Assembly: GCA_902776985.1 (NCBI GenBank)
Contig: CACYSD010000008.1
Location: 14,377-78,376, forward strand
From: UBA3839 sp902776985
GTDB taxonomy: Bacteria; Bacteroidota; Bacteroidia; Bacteroidales; Bacteroidaceae
DNA: 64,000 nucleotides
Direction of reading: 5' to 3'
Below the pieces are notes generated by a model, which worked only from the letters and a program-made list of their open reading frames with translations, searched no databases and was not told where the DNA came from. This document shows positions 48,776-58,487 of the stretch, in pieces. A program made the translations under genes and the position numbers. Numbering within the stretch: the stretch's first letter is position 1; every line of letters starts with the position of its first letter.

Positions 48776-51700
48776 TTATCTGACAATGAACTTGCGTCCG
48801 TTGCGAATATAGATACCTGGTTGCAGGAGTTTCGGGTTAGTCGTGCTGACACGGCGTCCGCTGATTGTGTATATCGTAGCGTTCTCGTCGTTGCTGTAAA
48901 CATTGGCAATACCTACAGGAGCCACGTTGGTAACTCGCAGAATACCTTTTGCGATGTCTGTATCATCCCAGAAGAGACCTTTCTCTACATCAATTATAGC
49001 ACTTGCGAGTTTTGGTGTACCAAGCATCTTGGTAGCTTTCCAGAGAATAACCGAGTCGCCTACTTCAGCTGTGAAAGAAGAAGTTACATTCACTTCCACC
49101 GTTCCGTTCATGGTGAGAGTTCCGATATTCTGAATGCTTGTACCGCCGGTAATGGATGATGTAGCTCCGCGACGCATGTTCAGCAACAATGTAGAACCGT
49201 CGTTGAAGGTTACGTTCTTGCCACCGAAGTTGATAACTCCTGAAGCGGAATTGTCGAGTACACCTACAATCACTTTACCGTTGACAGTAACAGAACTGTT
49301 GGTGAGGTTGCCGTTTGCAGCTGTCACACCGGCCAGAATCGCATCCTTTGCAACAGTGAGAGCGCCAGTTCCGAGTGAGGCTGTCTGTGTGAATTGCAGT
49401 CTTCCTGCGCTGACTTTCACTGAACCGGAGTTTGTCCACGCACCCTTGACGGTCATTTTGCATGTTCCGATTTTCTCGAAGAGCGCTTTGTTGGAACCTC
49501 CGCCGTCAGCTATAATTCCTTCGAAAGTGAAGTCTCCAAGTTCATCGCTGCTGTTACCTACACGCCAAGTATTGCTACCGTTGACTGCATTTTGGTTCTG
49601 GAAGTTTGCAACAGGATGGTTCAGACTTCCCTTACCTGTCAGCTTACCAATGGTAAATGTCTTAGCAACATTAGTCACACCACATCCCTCGGCTATGTCA
49701 AGTGTGCCTTTTGGCAGGCCTGTTGATGCATCGAGAGGAAGCCAGATACTGGTGTTGGTGTGTTTGATTGTTCCCTGGAAGTTGCTCCAATTACCAGTAA
49801 TACGTACACGGCTTACGGTGTTGCGAGGGTTGATAATGAGTGTTCCTTCACCGGTGAGAGTATTGCCGTATGCGGTATAGTATGTGTTGGTGAGGTTCCA
49901 TGTGCTGGTCTTGCCTTTAGGCACAACGATGGCACAGCTTGTTGCTTGAGTGTTGTCCCAAAGCGAGCCGCCTTGCAGTTCAATCGTTGATGCTGGATTT
50001 CCGCTGTTGCAGTCCACTGCTCCCGCTGTAATGATGAGTTTGGAGAGTGAGTTGTTTGCGTTAAACTTAAGAGAACCTGAACCTTTCTTTGTGAGCAAAG
50101 TACCGGAAACAACACCATCCATAAGGAATTCATTTGGATTGTCGATGACACCACCGTCTGTTCCGACCATCTTAATATATGATCCCATTTCTACATTGGC
50201 CGTGGTTTGGAGTATGGCAGCGTTCTCCATAGTGAACAGGCTGGCGTTCTTGGTGATACCGCCGAGGTTACCTGTTGCACTGTATTGGTTGGAGAGCTGA
50301 CTAACTTTTGTGGTACCGCCTTTTAGGAAGTTCCCGCCAGTGTATGAATGGTCGCCAGAAAGACTAACAGTACCTGTTCCTTCCTTAGTGAAAGTCGTTG
50401 TACCGGTGATAGTTCCTGTTCCGTTGAATGTGTATGTACTTTCTGTATTTACAGTAATGGACTTAGGCATCAGGTTACCTTTCATTGTGACTGTCTTGTT
50501 AGTGGCATTATCGTCGAATACCACTTCGTCACCAGATACGAAGGAGGTTGTCTCATCGTTAAGGGCAAAGTTCTCGGTTTCTGCGAAGTCCCAGATTGAA
50601 CTTGTGCTTCCTGTCCATACTACAGAATTCGCATCGCGTAGACCTATAATTTCAACGATAAGCTTGCCGTCCTCAACCAGCAGGTTCTTCTTGGTTGATG
50701 CAAGACCTTCAAGAACTACGGTGCTGACATTTCCGTCTATTTCTCCATTGAATTCGCAAATCACGTATTTGCCAGCCTTAATGCTTGTCTCACCATTAAC
50801 CAGATGACCGACGACCTCGATTACAGGATTGAGGTATTGAGGGCCGCCCTGAACCCATGCAGAACTGCTCTTGCGTTCCAGTTTCAGACTGTTTGCTTTG
50901 ATAAGGTCGGCTTCGTTCCCTTCACTGAACAGGTCTACTACCAATCTTGAACCGAAGCCCAGTGTTAGTTGTCCGTCAACAGTAATTGTTCCTTTTTTGT
51001 CTTCTCCTCCAGGACGGATTACTGAAGCATAGTCTGCCTTGATGCTCTTGAATTCACCGCCATCGCTGTTGAGTTCTGCAAAACGGTTAAGCCAGAGGTC
51101 AGAGTTCTTCATGGTTCCGTCGAAGTTCAGGGTTCCTGCCCAGATATTTGTTTCTCCAGTGTGGGTGAAGTCTTTCTTCGGCAGGTTGAGGATTCCGTCG
51201 CCCTGCTTGATAAGACGAGCATCGCCTGTGATTGCTCCGCCTGTCACATCGCAAGTATATTTAGTGTATGTGATTTTCGTGTCTTTGGTTGTACATTCGC
51301 TTGAAGCGCTTCCCTGTACCCATGTAGGAACATTGAATGTCAGGATGTATGGTTTTGCTCCATCCTCAATAGTGACGCTTGAGTTCTTAGTCTCGCATAC
51401 TATGACATGTTTGCCGTTCAAACTTGATCCGATGGATCCTCCGTTTGCTACTTCCTCACGTCCTGTCATAGTCAATGGTGGTGGAGCCATGGTGATTCCT
51501 TCCATTTCTCCAAGGAAATAACTTGTGTGAGGTGGCTGGTTGTATCCGCACATCTGCCAAACCATCGCATTGCGATACTGATGGTCGTGCCACAGAGTGT
51601 AGTTACGGTACTTGGTAGATGTAGGTGTAGAATAGATGCGTATGTTGTTGTCCGCTGTACGCATGATGATCTCCTCGCGCCAGTCACCAAAGATGTCGCC

Positions 51701-53335
51701 TTGATAGCAAGGAGTCCCCTTAGTATCGTTGTTGGTCATTGAACCTGCGCAAGTGTAGATTGGTGTCCAGCTGCCGTATTTTGCAATACATCCTTCTGTG
51801 TTCTTGCCGTTAAGGTAGTTGAATGTCTCCTCGCAGAGGTCTCCGTCCCAGTAGATTCTGAAGTTTGTATTTACGCCAGTTGCGTTAAGTCCGCTGACTG
51901 CATCGTTGGTTATAAGGCTTATTGCACCTTCTCGTGCGGAGCATCCCAATGAACCAGGGTATGAGTTCGTGAAATTTCCTGCCATTGCACGACCGTCATC
52001 GTTGCCTGCAATAAAACGATGATAAATCTTGCTGGTCGTTGCATCACGATAGTTGTTGCCTGGATTATCTTCCAGACAAGCATAGATTTCCTGTCCGTGG
52101 ATATATGGGTTTAAGTCTCCTGTATGCGATGCGTCGCCATGACCTAAGCCTGTTGTTGACAAACCTTTTCCGTTGTCGTCAATGACCATGGAGCCAAATA
52201 CGATTTCGTCTCTTCCGTCCCAGTCAACATCGGCAATCGCATAGTTGTGGTAACCCTGACCTTTCCATGGACCGTTAGAGTTGTTGTACCAAGTCCAGCG
52301 AACCTTCAGGGTATGAGTTGTCGGGTCAACATCGTATGCAATCATCTTGTGTCGGGTGTAGATACCACGTGCAAGGAAAATGCTGGGTTTGCGCCCGTCA
52401 AGATAAGGTGCTCCGAAGAAATGCTTGGATGCACGGTGACCATATCCGTCACCCCAAGCCTTGTTAACATCAGATTCTCCGCTTTCCAACAGTGGGAGAG
52501 GGTAGGCTATACACTGATAAACCTCACCAGTCTGACCGTCCATGTAAACCAGATATTCCTCGGTAGTGATTACAAACCAGTTTGTACCGCCACCGGTTGC
52601 TCCACGAACGTTGGTGTTCTTGTTCCCTACGGTAAAAGTGGTTCCATCGGCCTTGTGGATTACAGTTCCACTTGCTGCACGCATCACAACTTCCGCACGT
52701 CCGTCACCGTCCCAGTCATAACCCACGATATTCTGTTCGTTGTTCTGGAAGTCTCCCATATTCGGGCCGCAGTTCACCCACCAAAGACGAGTGCCGTCTT
52801 GTTTAAGACATTCGAAGATGCTGTATTCTTTAGTTGCAACGCCATCAATGGTAGGACCGTATTTTGGGTAAGACTGCTCCATCTCGCTCAGGTTGTCGAA
52901 CTTCATCAGGATTTCCAGTTCACCATCTCCGTCCACATCAGCGCAACAGGCATCGTTGGGGACAAGTGTACTCTTTATGCCTTCGTGAGTCAGCTTGATT
53001 TCCTTGTAACTGCTGCTCCACGCCTTAACTGGTTTACATGGTGCCTGTTCATTACCACGAACAACCGCAGCCACAGTGTATTCGTTGGCTGTTGTTCCTG
53101 TCTTGTCGGTGTAGTTCGATACAGTGAGCGGTGTGTCGGTTATCTTCACTCCGTCACGATATACATTGTATGTTACATCGTAATACTCTTCACCGTTGAT
53201 TCGCCAGCTCAGATAGACACCACTGGTCGCTTTCATCGCCACGAGTCCGCGGTCAAGGTTGTCTGTACGTCGTTGAGCTGATGCAGAAATGCTTATAAAC
53301 AATACTAAGCAGAACAGGAATAAGTTCTTCTTCAT
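48776..53335 (-). CDS. PL11 rhamnogalacturonan lyase with autotransporter-type beta repeats
   Basis: The 1519-residue protein has a signal peptide (1-20), an N-terminal fibronectin-like domain, and the PL11 propeller to about residue 650 (ADVDGDGELEILMKFDNL, YDWDGDGRAEVVMRAASG, QGDIFGDWREEIIMRT, LWHDHQYRNAMVWQMCGYNQ). About 700 residues of Gly/Asn/Thr-rich beta-strand repeats follow (FNGTGTITGTTTFTKEGTG, LSGDHSYTGG, TGKGSLNHP), of the autotransporter-associated kind. The last 60 residues (ANVYSNDENATIYTISGRRV, then PGIYIRNGRKFIVR) form a type IX-like tail. A beta-helical stalk of this size may hold the lyase away from the cell. It is first in the two-PL11 transcript. Confidence 0.9.
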   Translation of the reverse strand: MKKNLFLFCLVLFISISASAQRRTDNLDRGLVAMKATSGVYLSWRINGEEYYDVTYNVYRDGVKITDTPLTVSNYTDKTGTTANEYTVAAVVRGNEQAPCKPVKAWSSSYKEIKLTHEGIKSTLVPNDACCADVDGDGELEILMKFDNLSEMEQSYPKYGPTIDGVATKEYSIFECLKQDGTRLWWVNCGPNMGDFQNNEQNIVGYDWDGDGRAEVVMRAASGTVIHKADGTTFTVGNKNTNVRGATGGGTNWFVITTEEYLVYMDGQTGEVYQCIAYPLPLLESGESDVNKAWGDGYGHRASKHFFGAPYLDGRKPSIFLARGIYTRHKMIAYDVDPTTHTLKVRWTWYNNSNGPWKGQGYHNYAIADVDWDGRDEIVFGSMVIDDNGKGLSTTGLGHGDASHTGDLNPYIHGQEIYACLEDNPGNNYRDATTSKIYHRFIAGNDDGRAMAGNFTNSYPGSLGCSAREGAISLITNDAVSGLNATGVNTNFRIYWDGDLCEETFNYLNGKNTEGCIAKYGSWTPIYTCAGSMTNNDTKGTPCYQGDIFGDWREEIIMRTADNNIRIYSTPTSTKYRNYTLWHDHQYRNAMVWQMCGYNQPPHTSYFLGEMEGITMAPPPLTMTGREEVANGGSIGSSLNGKHVIVCETKNSSVTIEDGAKPYILTFNVPTWVQGSASSECTTKDTKITYTKYTCDVTGGAITGDARLIKQGDGILNLPKKDFTHTGETNIWAGTLNFDGTMKNSDLWLNRFAELNSDGGEFKSIKADYASVIRPGGEDKKGTITVDGQLTLGFGSRLVVDLFSEGNEADLIKANSLKLERKSSSAWVQGGPQYLNPVIEVVGHLVNGETSIKAGKYVICEFNGEIDGNVSTVVLEGLASTKKNLLVEDGKLIVEIIGLRDANSVVWTGSTSSIWDFAETENFALNDETTSFVSGDEVVFDDNATNKTVTMKGNLMPKSITVNTESTYTFNGTGTITGTTTFTKEGTGTVSLSGDHSYTGGNFLKGGTTKVSQLSNQYSATGNLGGITKNASLFTMENAAILQTTANVEMGSYIKMVGTDGGVIDNPNEFLMDGVVSGTLLTKKGSGSLKFNANNSLSKLIITAGAVDCNSGNPASTIELQGGSLWDNTQATSCAIVVPKGKTSTWNLTNTYYTAYGNTLTGEGTLIINPRNTVSRVRITGNWSNFQGTIKHTNTSIWLPLDASTGLPKGTLDIAEGCGVTNVAKTFTIGKLTGKGSLNHPVANFQNQNAVNGSNTWRVGNSSDELGDFTFEGIIADGGGSNKALFEKIGTCKMTVKGAWTNSGSVKVSAGRLQFTQTASLGTGALTVAKDAILAGVTAANGNLTNSSVTVNGKVIVGVLDNSASGVINFGGKNVTFNDGSTLLLNMRRGATSSITGGTSIQNIGTLTMNGTVEVNVTSSFTAEVGDSVILWKATKMLGTPKLASAIIDVEKGLFWDDTDIAKGILRVTNVAPVGIANVYSNDENATIYTISGRRVSTTNPKLLQPGIYIRNGRKFIVR

Positions 53336-53381
53336 AGGGTTTAGTTAGTTTTGATAAATGATAGTTATTATAATTATTGTG

Positions 53382-53412
53382 CAAAGGTATTCAAATAATT
53401 GTAATCAGCAAA
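53382..53412 (-). promoter_or_regulatory. Promoter of the PL11 operon
   Basis: On the minus strand TTTG (53412-53409), 19 bp, and TACCTTTG (53389-53382) match the Bacteroidetes consensus. It is divergent from the GH128-like promoter. Confidence 0.7.
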
Positions 53413-53482
53413 ATCCTTGCACTTGTTTTTGCGTATTTGCAAGAGAATGAAATCATATTTATTATTTTTGTGGAAAGAATAA

Positions 53483-53512
53483 TTGATAATAGAATTCTTT
53501 TTTTTATCTTTG
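53483..53512 (+). promoter_or_regulatory. Promoter of the GH128-like gene
   Basis: TTG (53483-53485), 19 bp, and TATCTTTG (53505-53512) lie 32 bp before the ATG. The 208-bp divergent gap contains no gene. Confidence 0.65.
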
Positions 53513-53543
53513 TAGTCCAAATATAAATATAGACTAACTAAAT

Positions 53544-56324
53544 ATGAAATTCCTAACTACTATTATAGCTTTTTGTTGCCTGTTCTCAAGTTCTGCTTTT
53601 GCAGCTTTGGAGAATGGCGATGAGGTTTATGTGCTCAATGACTACTACAACATGGTGTTGGGTCTCAGCAAGGATGGAAACAGCCCTCAGCTTTCGGCTG
53701 CAGGAACTAATTCTGATGCGGATTCATACGTGATGGTGGTAGAGACTTCTTCCAGTGCGGGTTTTTTTTATCTGAAGAATAAAAGCACTGGAAAATATCT
53801 TGCTGCAAGCACAAGCAATAGTTATAGCATTGTATGGCAGAGCCAGCGTGGCACAGGTAATGAGTTCCTGTGGAAACTCGATATCCAGTTTGGTGGAGCC
53901 ATAGTCAGCAAACGTAATACTGACCGCAGGTTGGGATGTGACTGGAGCACATCTGACTATATTGGTGCCTACTACGATAAGCAGGCAAGCAGCCGTGCGC
54001 GATGGAGTGTGTTCAAGGCTGTGGAGGCTGGTTACGACGCTTCGCTTCTTCAGGCGGAGACCGATGAGTTTACTAATAGCATAGGTACCAAGGAGAAGGA
54101 CTATTTCCAGGTGGCAGAGCCAATTACTGTTGAGACAGCCCAGGATGTGCATATCATCAGTGCCAATCCGTTTGCAACTGCCGGTAGTGTGGATTTGGTT
54201 GCAGAAGGTGCTTGGCTGATTTTTGAGAATGTGCGACCAAGCAAGGTGATTAGCTCCTATCTCAGCAAGGTCAAAGTGAAAGGCGCTCGTGCCATTAACG
54301 GTTCAAATGTTCGTGTGGCAATCTATCTTGACGGAGCAGCTGTGATTCCTTACCGTCCCGTAGAGAATGTGTTTATCGGTTATAGCGAGGACAATAACAC
54401 TGGCGAAGAACTCAAGTTGCGCTGCCAGAACTATACAACCTTGAATGCATGGAATAACCGTATGCGTGGATTCCTGCTCAAGCGCGGATTCATGGCTACA
54501 GTGGCAAGCGGTACTGAAGGCAGCGGATATAGCCGTGTCTATATTGCCGACCATGCCGATATCGTGGTGCCTGTACTTCCGGAACAGCTCAATCAGCGAA
54601 TCAGTTCGGTCAACATCCGCCGTTGGCAGTATGTGTCCAAGAAAGGATGGTGCTCTACTCAGAGCAATAGTGGAATCGCTTCTGGTGCCGCTTCGATGAA
54701 GGCGACTTGGTTCTATACCTGGAGTGCTGACCGTTCCACAACCAACGATTGTGAATATGTGCCTATCCGCCAGCACTTGTATTGGCCTGCGATGTCACAG
54801 ATTGAAGGTTTGAAAAATGTGACTCATGTATTGAGTTTCAATGAACCGGAACACGCAGAGCAGCATACAAGCGACAAATGCAGCTGTGGTGGAGTTATCA
54901 GCAGTTGGACAGCAACGACAAAGACTCCTGATTTCGCCACATCTGGATTGCGTGTTGGTTCGCCTGCTCCCACCGACCAGAGTTATCTTACTGAATATAT
55001 CGGTCATTGCGACGATATGGCTTACCGCTGCGACTTTGTTGCACTCCACTCTTATTGGGGACCTAACGAGGCTAATGGTGCTTCGGAGTGGTACAACCGC
55101 CTGAAATCCGTTTATGACGCTACGAAACGTCCTATCTGGATTACAGAATGGGCTTATGGTGCATCGTGGACTGCAGAAAGCTGGCCGTCTAACTATAATG
55201 ATCAGCTGGAGAAAAACCGTGCTGCCATCATGGATATAGTTGATATGCTCGAACGTACTCCTTTCGTTGAACGGTATTCATACTATCAGTGGGATACCAG
55301 TTCACGCCGCTTTATCAACGACGACGGATGGGTGACTCCTGCAGGCAAGGTATATCGTGACACTCGTTCTACTTTTGCATATAACCAGAGCGTGCAGTAC
55401 ATTCCTCACTGGTGGAAGCCGTCTGCCAAGACTCCAACCATTAGCTTCTCCTATGATGAATCTGGTGAGAACGTAGCTGTGGCTATTGGAAATACCAATG
55501 GTGACATCACTGCCTCATTGGTGCTGCAGCGCAAACGCGGTGACGGCGAATGGCAGGACTTCTACGAAGTGGAAGGACGGGCTGATTTCGATAACTCAAC
55601 CATTGAAGTGCTGATTCCTGCTTCTGATTTTGACCGCTCAAACGACAAGTTCCGCATCCTCTCCACAACTATCTTCGGAGCAGAGGCTAATAGCGAGGAG
55701 GCTTCGTTTGGATTCATCACCAACCCTGATTGTATTTTTGAAACAACTGGATGGACAGTGAAGGAACTCTCTGTCGATAATGGAGAATCATTCGATGGTG
55801 ATGCTTCTAACAAATACTGGAACCAGTGGAAGGCATCTGGTCTTAACTCTTCAATGACCCAGACTCTTACGAATTTACCGGCAGGGGAGTATGTTCTCAG
55901 TGCTCTTCTTCGTGGCGGAACCAATGTTTCTTTGGAACTGAAAGCTGAGGTGCTCGATGCCGAAGGCAATGCAACGGACATGGATCCTGTGACTGCAACA
56001 GCTATGGGTAAGAGTAATGCCTATGCAGCCGGAGACGAATGGCAGAACGGCTGGATGACGTTCGCCCTGACTCCTGTAACCATCACAACTGGTCAGCAAC
56101 TGCGCATTACCGCAACGGGCAAAGGCTCAGGCTCTGCATGGTGGAGTGCCGACCACTTCACTCTTGAGTTCACTCCTGCTGTTGGAATTGATGCAGTTCG
56201 CAGTGATGCAACCAATTCGTCTGCTAAAGACGTTATCTATGACTTGAACGGCAGACGTCTGGATTCTGACGCAACTCATCACAATATCATCATCCGTAAT
56301 GGTAAGAAAACAATAATAAAATAA
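53544..56324 (+). CDS. Secreted GH128-like glycoside hydrolase (asl1-like catalytic domain) with trefoil and tail
   Basis: The 926-residue protein has a signal peptide (1-20), a fascin/ricin-like trefoil at about 22-170 (VYVLNDYYNMVLGLSKDG), a beta domain, then a TIM barrel of the asl1-like type at about 375-620. Glu434 in LSFNEPEHAEQ fits the acid/base and Glu535 in WITEWAYG the nucleophile. The end has a fibronectin-like and a carbohydrate-binding-like domain (NCQW region FETTGWTVKELSVDNGES), then the tail VIYDLNGRRL with IIIRNGKKTIIK. The family is mainly beta-1,3-glucanases, but the neighbours favour a pectin or arabinogalactan target. Substrate uncertain. GH51 follows 17 bp later. Confidence 0.78.
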   Translation: MKFLTTIIAFCCLFSSSAFAALENGDEVYVLNDYYNMVLGLSKDGNSPQLSAAGTNSDADSYVMVVETSSSAGFFYLKNKSTGKYLAASTSNSYSIVWQSQRGTGNEFLWKLDIQFGGAIVSKRNTDRRLGCDWSTSDYIGAYYDKQASSRARWSVFKAVEAGYDASLLQAETDEFTNSIGTKEKDYFQVAEPITVETAQDVHIISANPFATAGSVDLVAEGAWLIFENVRPSKVISSYLSKVKVKGARAINGSNVRVAIYLDGAAVIPYRPVENVFIGYSEDNNTGEELKLRCQNYTTLNAWNNRMRGFLLKRGFMATVASGTEGSGYSRVYIADHADIVVPVLPEQLNQRISSVNIRRWQYVSKKGWCSTQSNSGIASGAASMKATWFYTWSADRSTTNDCEYVPIRQHLYWPAMSQIEGLKNVTHVLSFNEPEHAEQHTSDKCSCGGVISSWTATTKTPDFATSGLRVGSPAPTDQSYLTEYIGHCDDMAYRCDFVALHSYWGPNEANGASEWYNRLKSVYDATKRPIWITEWAYGASWTAESWPSNYNDQLEKNRAAIMDIVDMLERTPFVERYSYYQWDTSSRRFINDDGWVTPAGKVYRDTRSTFAYNQSVQYIPHWWKPSAKTPTISFSYDESGENVAVAIGNTNGDITASLVLQRKRGDGEWQDFYEVEGRADFDNSTIEVLIPASDFDRSNDKFRILSTTIFGAEANSEEASFGFITNPDCIFETTGWTVKELSVDNGESFDGDASNKYWNQWKASGLNSSMTQTLTNLPAGEYVLSALLRGGTNVSLELKAEVLDAEGNATDMDPVTATAMGKSNAYAAGDEWQNGWMTFALTPVTITTGQQLRITATGKGSGSAWWSADHFTLEFTPAVGIDAVRSDATNSSAKDVIYDLNGRRLDSDATHHNIIIRNGKKTIIK

Positions 56325-56341
56325 TAATAAAATTATTAAAT

Positions 56342-58315
56342 ATGAAACTACTATCATCAATTGTTGCGCTCAGCCTCTCGGTTGCGGCTACTGCGCAGAC
56401 TCACCAGTTTGACATCAACACTAAGAAACTGGGTGCACCAATCCAGTCAACCATGTATGGTATCTTCTTCGAGGATATCAACTATGCAGCCGACGGAGGT
56501 CTGTATGGTGAATTAGTTAAGAACCGTTCGTTTGAGTTCCCTCAGAACTTCATGGGATGGAACACTTTCGGAAACATCCAGCTGAAGAACGACGGTCCGT
56601 TTGAGAAGAATCCTCACTATGTACGTCTCGGTTATAGCGGTCATAGTGACAAATTCACAGGCCTCGAGAACGAAGGTTTCTTCGGAATCGGCTATAAGAA
56701 GGACGCAGAGTACCGTTTCTCTGTCTGGGCTCGTGTTCCGGAAGGAGGTACAGGTAAGGTTCGCATTTTGCTTTGCGACCCTGTAACAATGGGTGAACGT
56801 CAGCAGTTTGCAGAGCAGGAACTTACTGTTGACTCAAAGGAATGGAAGAAATACACAGTTGTGCTCAAGGCAACCAAGACTGTGGAGAAAGGAACTCTTC
56901 GCCTGATGCTCAGCCGTGGCAGCGCAGTTCTTGACCTTGAACACGTCAGCCTTTTCCCTGTAGATACATACAAGGGACATGAGAACGGTATGCGTAAGGA
57001 TTTGGCAAAGGCTCTTGAAGACCTGCATCCAGGCGTGTTCCGCTTCCCTGGCGGATGTATTGTCGAAGGTACAGACCTCGCTACCCGCTATCAGTGGAAG
57101 AACAGTGTGGGTCCAGTGGAGAACCGTCCTCTCAACGAAAACCGCTGGCACTACACATTTGACTACCGTTTCTTCCCGGATTACTATCAGAGCTATGGTC
57201 TCGGATTCTATGAATACTTTCTTCTGAGTGAGGAAATCGGTGCAGAACCTCTGCCTGTGCTCAGCGTAGGTCTTTCTTGTGAGTTCCAGAACGGCTCTCA
57301 TCGCAGTGACAAGCACGTGCCGGTTGACCAGTTGCAGCCATATATTGACGATGTTCTTGACCTTATTGAATTTGCTAATGGTGATCCTGCTAAGAACACC
57401 TGGGCAAAACTCCGTGCAGATATGGGACACCCGGCTCCTTTCAACCTGAAGTTTGTTGCAATAGGTAATGAGCAGTGGGGTGAGATCTATCCTGAAAACC
57501 TCAAGCCATTCGTAGAGCAGGTTCGCAAGAAATATCCTAATATCAAGATTATCGGAACCAGCGGTCCTAACAGCGAAGGTGCAGACTTTGAATACCTGTG
57601 GCCTGAGATGCGCAAAATCAAGGCTGACCTCGTTGACGAACACTTCTATCGCCCAGAGGATTGGTTCCTCAAGAGCGGAAACCGTTACGACAACTACGAT
57701 CGCAAGGGACCAAAGGTGTTTGCTGGTGAGTATGCATGTCATGGCAGAGGAAAGAAGTGGAACCACTTCAATGCTGCGCTTATGGAGGCTGCCTTTATGA
57801 CTGGTATCGAACGTAATGCTGATGTTGTTCACATGGCAACCTATGCTCCTCTCTTTGCTCATGTTGACGGTTGGCAGTGGCGTCCTGACATGATTTGGTA
57901 CAACAACCTGAAATCGTTCCGCACCTGCTCATACTATGTTCAGCAGATGTATTCACTAAATAAGGGTTCCAATGTCATCTCCCTTACTATGAACGGCAAG
58001 CCTGTAGCTGGCAATGATGATCAGGACGGCCTCTTCGCAAGTGCAGTCTATGATGCAGCAACTAAGTCGTTTATCGTTAAGGTTGTCAATACTGGTGACA
58101 AGGCACAGCCTATCACTCTTAACTTCAAGGGCTTGACTAAGGGTGCTCACAATTGTCAGACACTTTCGTTCAATGCCGACAAGCTCGATGGTGAGAACTC
58201 TATCGAGAATCCAACAGCCTATACTCCAAAAGCTGGCACTGCATCATTCAACGACAATACATTTGAAACCACAATTGCTGCAAGAACATTCGTGATGTAC
58301 ACGGTTAATAAATGA
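56342..58315 (+). CDS. GH51 alpha-L-arabinofuranosidase, secreted
   Basis: The 657-residue protein has a signal peptide (1-18). The mature start FDINTKKLGAPIQSTMYGIF and FEDINYAADGGLYGELVKNR is the hallmark of GH51. A carbohydrate-binding beta domain is inserted at about 60-205. Glu377 in AIGNEQWGEIY is the acid/base and Glu463 in VFAGEYACHG the nucleophile. The C-terminal beta-sandwich follows. It removes arabinose from arabinan or arabinogalactan chains. It is 17 bp downstream of the GH128-like gene, so they share a transcript. The stop TGA (58313-58315) is part of an inserted repeat (AAATGAAAAATTAAG). Confidence 0.92.
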   Translation: MKLLSSIVALSLSVAATAQTHQFDINTKKLGAPIQSTMYGIFFEDINYAADGGLYGELVKNRSFEFPQNFMGWNTFGNIQLKNDGPFEKNPHYVRLGYSGHSDKFTGLENEGFFGIGYKKDAEYRFSVWARVPEGGTGKVRILLCDPVTMGERQQFAEQELTVDSKEWKKYTVVLKATKTVEKGTLRLMLSRGSAVLDLEHVSLFPVDTYKGHENGMRKDLAKALEDLHPGVFRFPGGCIVEGTDLATRYQWKNSVGPVENRPLNENRWHYTFDYRFFPDYYQSYGLGFYEYFLLSEEIGAEPLPVLSVGLSCEFQNGSHRSDKHVPVDQLQPYIDDVLDLIEFANGDPAKNTWAKLRADMGHPAPFNLKFVAIGNEQWGEIYPENLKPFVEQVRKKYPNIKIIGTSGPNSEGADFEYLWPEMRKIKADLVDEHFYRPEDWFLKSGNRYDNYDRKGPKVFAGEYACHGRGKKWNHFNAALMEAAFMTGIERNADVVHMATYAPLFAHVDGWQWRPDMIWYNNLKSFRTCSYYVQQMYSLNKGSNVISLTMNGKPVAGNDDQDGLFASAVYDAATKSFIVKVVNTGDKAQPITLNFKGLTKGAHNCQTLSFNADKLDGENSIENPTAYTPKAGTASFNDNTFETTIAARTFVMYTVNK

Positions 58316-58481
58316 AAAATTAAGAATGAAGAATGAAGATGATATTTTTGTTGCTGAAAGATAACAAACCAAACTTATCAAGCGATTAATTTTATATTCT
58401 GAAATAATGTCTTAAGACAACTGCAAAAACTCAAATATTGCTATTCAGAATTCTTCATTTTTCATTCATCATTCTTCATTT
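58310..58481. mobile_element. Gene-less unit of the 34-bp repeat family (MITE-like)
   Basis: The left end is AAATGAAAAATTAAGAATG (58310-58341). The right end (58448-58481) begins GAATTCTTCATTTTTC and ends CATTCTTCATTT. The ends are imperfect inverted repeats and the right one resembles the 34-bp repeat of the pta-ackA unit. The 106 bp between them hold no gene. The unit supplies the GH51 stop codon and ends 6 bp before the next ATG, just as in the pta-ackA case. Confidence 0.7.
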
Positions 58482-58487
58482 GTTTAT

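Noticed and set aside
52247..53281. 344-codon plus-strand open frame
   Set aside because: It lies wholly antisense to the PL11 lyase signal peptide and propeller, whose frame has clear motifs. The composition of the antisense product is Val/Cys-rich and has no recognisable domain.
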